A DNA stretch of 64,000 bases from Pseudobutyrivibrio ruminis (lineage in GTDB: Bacteria > Bacillota > Clostridia > Lachnospirales > Lachnospiraceae): positions 307,836-371,835 of the forward strand of contig NZ_SVET01000002.1 in NCBI RefSeq assembly GCF_015057245.1, read 5' to 3'. Positions 61,797-64,000 of this stretch are shown one piece after another. The position numbers were made by a program, and so were the translations under genes. Each line of letters opens with the position of its first letter. The first letter of the stretch is position 1. Under the pieces are notes generated by a model. The model had not been told where the DNA came from and searched no databases. It saw nothing but the letters and a program-made list of their open reading frames with translations.

Positions 61797-62279
61797 TTAT
61801 AGTTTTAGTACTGCAATAATCTCTTCTCCATCCATATCACCAGTCTCAACAAATCCAAATGATGCATATAAATCCTTTGCAACTTGATTCTCTGGTTCAT
61901 ATGATAACCAACAATATTCAGCAGGACCACATGGATATTTCTTAATAAAATCAAGCCCAAGTTTTACTGCTTGTTTACCATATCCCTTGTGTTGATGTTC
62001 CTTATCTATCATCAAACGCCATAAATTATAATTACCAGTAGCTATTTCCGGTGCATCTTCCCAATAATCATCCTTATCAAAACCAATCATCATAAATCCA
62101 ACTAGTTCATCACTATCATATATTCCAAAAGGATAGGCATATCCATGAGCAGTAATAGCTGTATAAGCCTCGATAATACTTATTTTATTACTAGCTACAA
62201 ACTCTTTTTGCGAATCATTGACAGTAAGTTTTAAAATGTCCCATACATTATTCCCGTTTACTTTTTCAAGCCTTAACAT
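61797..62279 (-). CDS. GNAT family N-acetyltransferase (polyamine-type)
   Basis: A 160-residue acetyltransferase. It contains GFMMIGFDKDDYWEDAPEI, the acetyl-CoA loop IDKEHQHKGYGKQAVKLGLDFI, and CWLSYEPENQVAKDLYASFGFVETGDMDGEE, a pattern of the spermine/spermidine acetyltransferase-like (BltD) group from memory. Substrate therefore possibly a polyamine; uncertain. Confidence 0.85.
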   Translation of the reverse strand: MLRLEKVNGNNVWDILKLTVNDSQKEFVASNKISIIEAYTAITAHGYAYPFGIYDSDELVGFMMIGFDKDDYWEDAPEIATGNYNLWRLMIDKEHQHKGYGKQAVKLGLDFIKKYPCGPAEYCWLSYEPENQVAKDLYASFGFVETGDMDGEEIIAVLKL

Positions 62280-62401
62280 TTCGTCCTCCCAATAATTGTT
62301 CTAGCTATATTTCTAAATATTTTATATGTTGTAACTGCCAACTTGCAACTACAACTTTTCGCCTTAGCTATATGTAATATTGCCCATCCTTTTTCTGACA
62401 A

Positions 62402-62436
62402 ATAAAAAAGCACTACTATCATGAATAGTAATGCTC
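62402..62436 (-). terminator. Terminator of the AbrB/PIN operon
   Basis: Minus-strand GCATTACTAT/ATAGTAGTGC stem (one G-T pair) with a TCATG loop, followed by TTTTTTATT, just after the toxin stop at 62449. Confidence 0.85.
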
Positions 62437-62448
62437 TATTATATCAAT

Positions 62449-62850
62449 TTACATTTCTAAAAAAGTAGCTACGTTTATAATTCTTGGATCTTCAACCGCT
62501 GATTCTAAAAAATCCTTATCGCCTGTCAAGAATAAGTCCGCATGCGCATTTAGTGCCGCTCTAAGTATTGGTCTATCCTTAACATCTCGTATTTTTAATT
62601 CTGCTGCATTCATTTTTTTTGGAGTTTTGACAACTTTTATCGACTGTAAAGCAACATACAAAAACGCCTCTAGTTCCACTAATCTATCTGGAAATTTTTC
62701 TTGAAACTTTCTATGAAGTTCATCAACAACATAGTCACAAGTTATAGGTTGATATGGATAAGTTAGTGCCTTTCTCAATGCCTGAGCTACTTTTCCATTA
62801 GGAAATAACGCTGCTGAAATAAAAATGTTTGTATCGATCATCACTTTCAC
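62449..62850 (-). CDS. PIN-domain toxin
   Basis: A 133-residue PIN-domain endoribonuclease, toxin of a type II pair. Acidic residues expected for the metal site are in place: Asp6 (MIDTNIFISA), Glu in VDELHRK, Asp in IRDVKDRPIL and Asp in TGDKDFL. It overlaps the antitoxin stop by 4 bp (ATGA), giving translational coupling. Targets unknown. Confidence 0.9.
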   Translation of the reverse strand: MKVMIDTNIFISAALFPNGKVAQALRKALTYPYQPITCDYVVDELHRKFQEKFPDRLVELEAFLYVALQSIKVVKTPKKMNAAELKIRDVKDRPILRAALNAHADLFLTGDKDFLESAVEDPRIINVATFLEM

Positions 62851-63122
62851 TCAGCATTTTCCTCCCTTCGTGATGCAGTAATCCAATTTGCAACATCGTC
62901 CTCAGATAAAAATCCCGCCTTTGAAGCTTCACCCTTCATTTGCTCTTGGAACCTTTTTAAAGCATATACGGCCGAATTAACAACTTTAACTTCATTTCCT
63001 TCAACTATAAATGTCACTCTATCTCCAGTCTCAATGCCCAACGCTGCTCTTACATTCTTAGGTATAGTGACCTGCCCTTTCGACATTACCTTTGCGTCAT
63101 TTACAAATAATGTGCTTGCCAT
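62847..63122 (-). CDS. AbrB/MazE-type antitoxin
   Basis: A 91-residue protein with an N-terminal swapped-hairpin DNA-binding domain (AKVMSKGQVTIPKNVRAALGIETGDRVTFIV) and a C-terminal charged helix region (FQEQMKGEASKAGFLSEDDVANWITASRRE) that should bind the PIN toxin. It would neutralise the toxin and repress the operon by binding the palindrome at 63139-63161. Ribosome site AAAGGAGG. Confidence 0.9.
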   Translation of the reverse strand: MASTLFVNDAKVMSKGQVTIPKNVRAALGIETGDRVTFIVEGNEVKVVNSAVYALKRFQEQMKGEASKAGFLSEDDVANWITASRREENAE

Positions 63123-63138
63123 ATTAACACCTCCTTTA

Positions 63139-63190
63139 AAAAGTAGGGAATTCCTACTTTTATTATAACTTGATATTAGGTTACTTACAA
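63139..63190 (-). promoter_or_regulatory. Promoter and palindromic operator of the AbrB/PIN operon
   Basis: Minus strand TTGTAA (63190-63185), 17-nt spacer, TATAAT (63167-63162), and directly after the -10 a perfect inverted repeat with AAAAGTAGG/CCTACTTTT arms around GAATT (63139-63161). The repeat covers the start site, a fit for autorepression. Confidence 0.8.
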
Positions 63191-63237
63191 TCTATTTTTT
63201 TAATAGCTTTATCTGCTCTTGCCTATTAAACTTCTTT

Positions 63238-63897
63238 TTATACCACTTCTTTGATAATATTGTAGATTTCTCTTCCGCTATCTCTTCCGAATACATGCAT
63301 AGAATCTGAATACATTTTCTTCTTCTGAACTTTATCATGTATAGATACAAACGATATTATTTCATCTACAAGATTTTCATATTCTGTATCATCAAATGCA
63401 TACTTTATTTTTTGGCATAGTCTCTCTTTTTCTTGATATTTGGCAAACTCTTCTTCTATATTTAATAATGCCATTTTTGAATCTACAAGGGCTTTTCGCT
63501 TATTATCATCAGGATCATTCATAGCAGAAATTGCAGCTTCAATTGTTGGTGCTTTAACAATAATCATGCCATCTGATTTATATTTTATGTTTACAAAATC
63601 AACAACTGCCTTAAAGCCTTTGTCGTTACTAATAATGGCAATATGTCTTTCTCCCTGCTCCGCTAATATTCCAGCCTGTACTGATATATAAAAATCTAAT
63701 GCATTCTTTCCAGGAGCTTGTAACTTATATGTACTCCATTTGCAACCACTTTGTTCAATTAAGGTTACGTCACCCTTCCTAATGCTCTTACACGCGGCAG
63801 AATAAAATATTATCAAGATGTCCTTATCATTCACATACTCTAACCCTTTGAGTCCATTATGATTTGTTACATTTTCGTAATCTACTAGTATTGTCAT
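63238..63897 (-). CDS. PIN/NYN-like nuclease-domain protein
   Basis: A 219-residue protein with a PIN-like fold in the N-terminal 130 residues: ILVDYENVTN with the first Asp, GKNALDFYISVQAG and IAIISNDKGFKAVVDFV with further acidic residues. The C-terminal 80 residues are helical (KYQEKERLCQKIKYAFDDTEYENL). Such proteins are predicted RNases of unclear role in clostridia. It stands near an AbrB/PIN pair but has its own start (AGGAGG before ATG). Confidence 0.75.
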   Translation of the reverse strand: MTILVDYENVTNHNGLKGLEYVNDKDILIIFYSAACKSIRKGDVTLIEQSGCKWSTYKLQAPGKNALDFYISVQAGILAEQGERHIAIISNDKGFKAVVDFVNIKYKSDGMIIVKAPTIEAAISAMNDPDDNKRKALVDSKMALLNIEEEFAKYQEKERLCQKIKYAFDDTEYENLVDEIISFVSIHDKVQKKKMYSDSMHVFGRDSGREIYNIIKEVV

Positions 63898-64000
63898 TTC
63901 TTCCTCCTAGATAACACAGCTTGTCCCTCAAATGAAAAACTCATTGCAAAATAGAAGGTATTTCTAATACATTAAAGATTGTATTTTCAATTTTTGTGGT
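63898..64000. other. Right edge, no feature seen
   Basis: AT-rich sequence upstream of the PIN-like gene; presumably its promoter region, but no boxes could be assigned. Confidence 0.4.

Noticed and set aside
1..64000. Prophage, insertion sequence or integrative element
   Set aside because: No integrase, transposase, phage structural or conjugation gene was seen.

Overview
The window (about 40% GC, no phage or insertion-sequence genes) looks like chromosomal DNA of an anaerobic Gram-positive of the Lachnospiraceae, probably close to Butyrivibrio or Pseudobutyrivibrio. This is an inference from gene content and protein style: an LTA-synthase-type enzyme, a class B sortase, very long Ig-like surface proteins, meso-diaminopimelate dehydrogenase, a lacZ-galK sugar ABC operon, a DUF4015 hydrolase, and strong AGGAGG ribosome sites with consensus sigma-A promoters.

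Layout. 1-8.5 kb: edge-truncated LTA-synthase family gene, a divergent membrane-anchored protein ending in a degenerate C39-like domain, then (minus strand) a class B sortase, a 707-aa wall-protein candidate and a YhhN-family membrane protein. 8.6-19.3 kb: one 10.6-kb gene for a secreted repeat protein of about 3540 aa. 19.4-22.5 kb: a Fic/VbhA-like pair, then an ArsR-like regulator with its MFS exporter, whose promoter is overlaid by a perfect palindrome. 22.4-24.2 kb: a PD-(D/E)XK nuclease-like gene preceded by an array of ten 53-bp units and, further upstream, three hairpins and a near-consensus promoter. I rate this as the most novel locus. 24.3-28.5 kb: heterodimeric ABC exporter with a MarR regulator. 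28.8-33.8 kb: TetR regulator, bifunctional PBP plus ROK glucokinase, aldose 1-epimerase.

33.9-47.4 kb: diaminopimelate dehydrogenase, then a lactose/galactoside operon (binding protein, two permeases, GH2 beta-galactosidase, small membrane protein, galactokinase), preceded by a probable four-gene operon of EamA transporter, LarC1, PAS-GAF-GGDEF and AraC regulator. The AraC protein is the likely regulator of the lactose operon. GalM and GalK begin the Leloir pathway; galT and galE are not in the window. 47.4-53.2 kb: small membrane and zinc-ribbon proteins, an 821-aa adenosine-deaminase-like protein with a C-terminal nucleotide-binding-like domain, a DUF4015 hydrolase and a NUDIX enzyme. 53.2-60 kb: a lipoprotein and a six-gene operon (CapA-like, lipoprotein, ProX, DUF1294, SfsA, EamA), a SprA-related HExxH protein and a GNAT enzyme. 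60-64 kb: tRNA-Pro(CGG) behind a structured leader containing a 13-codon ORF, PhzF, a histidine phosphatase, GNAT, an AbrB/PIN toxin-antitoxin pair and a PIN-like protein.

All calls rest on reading the sequence and remembered family motifs; no database search was run.
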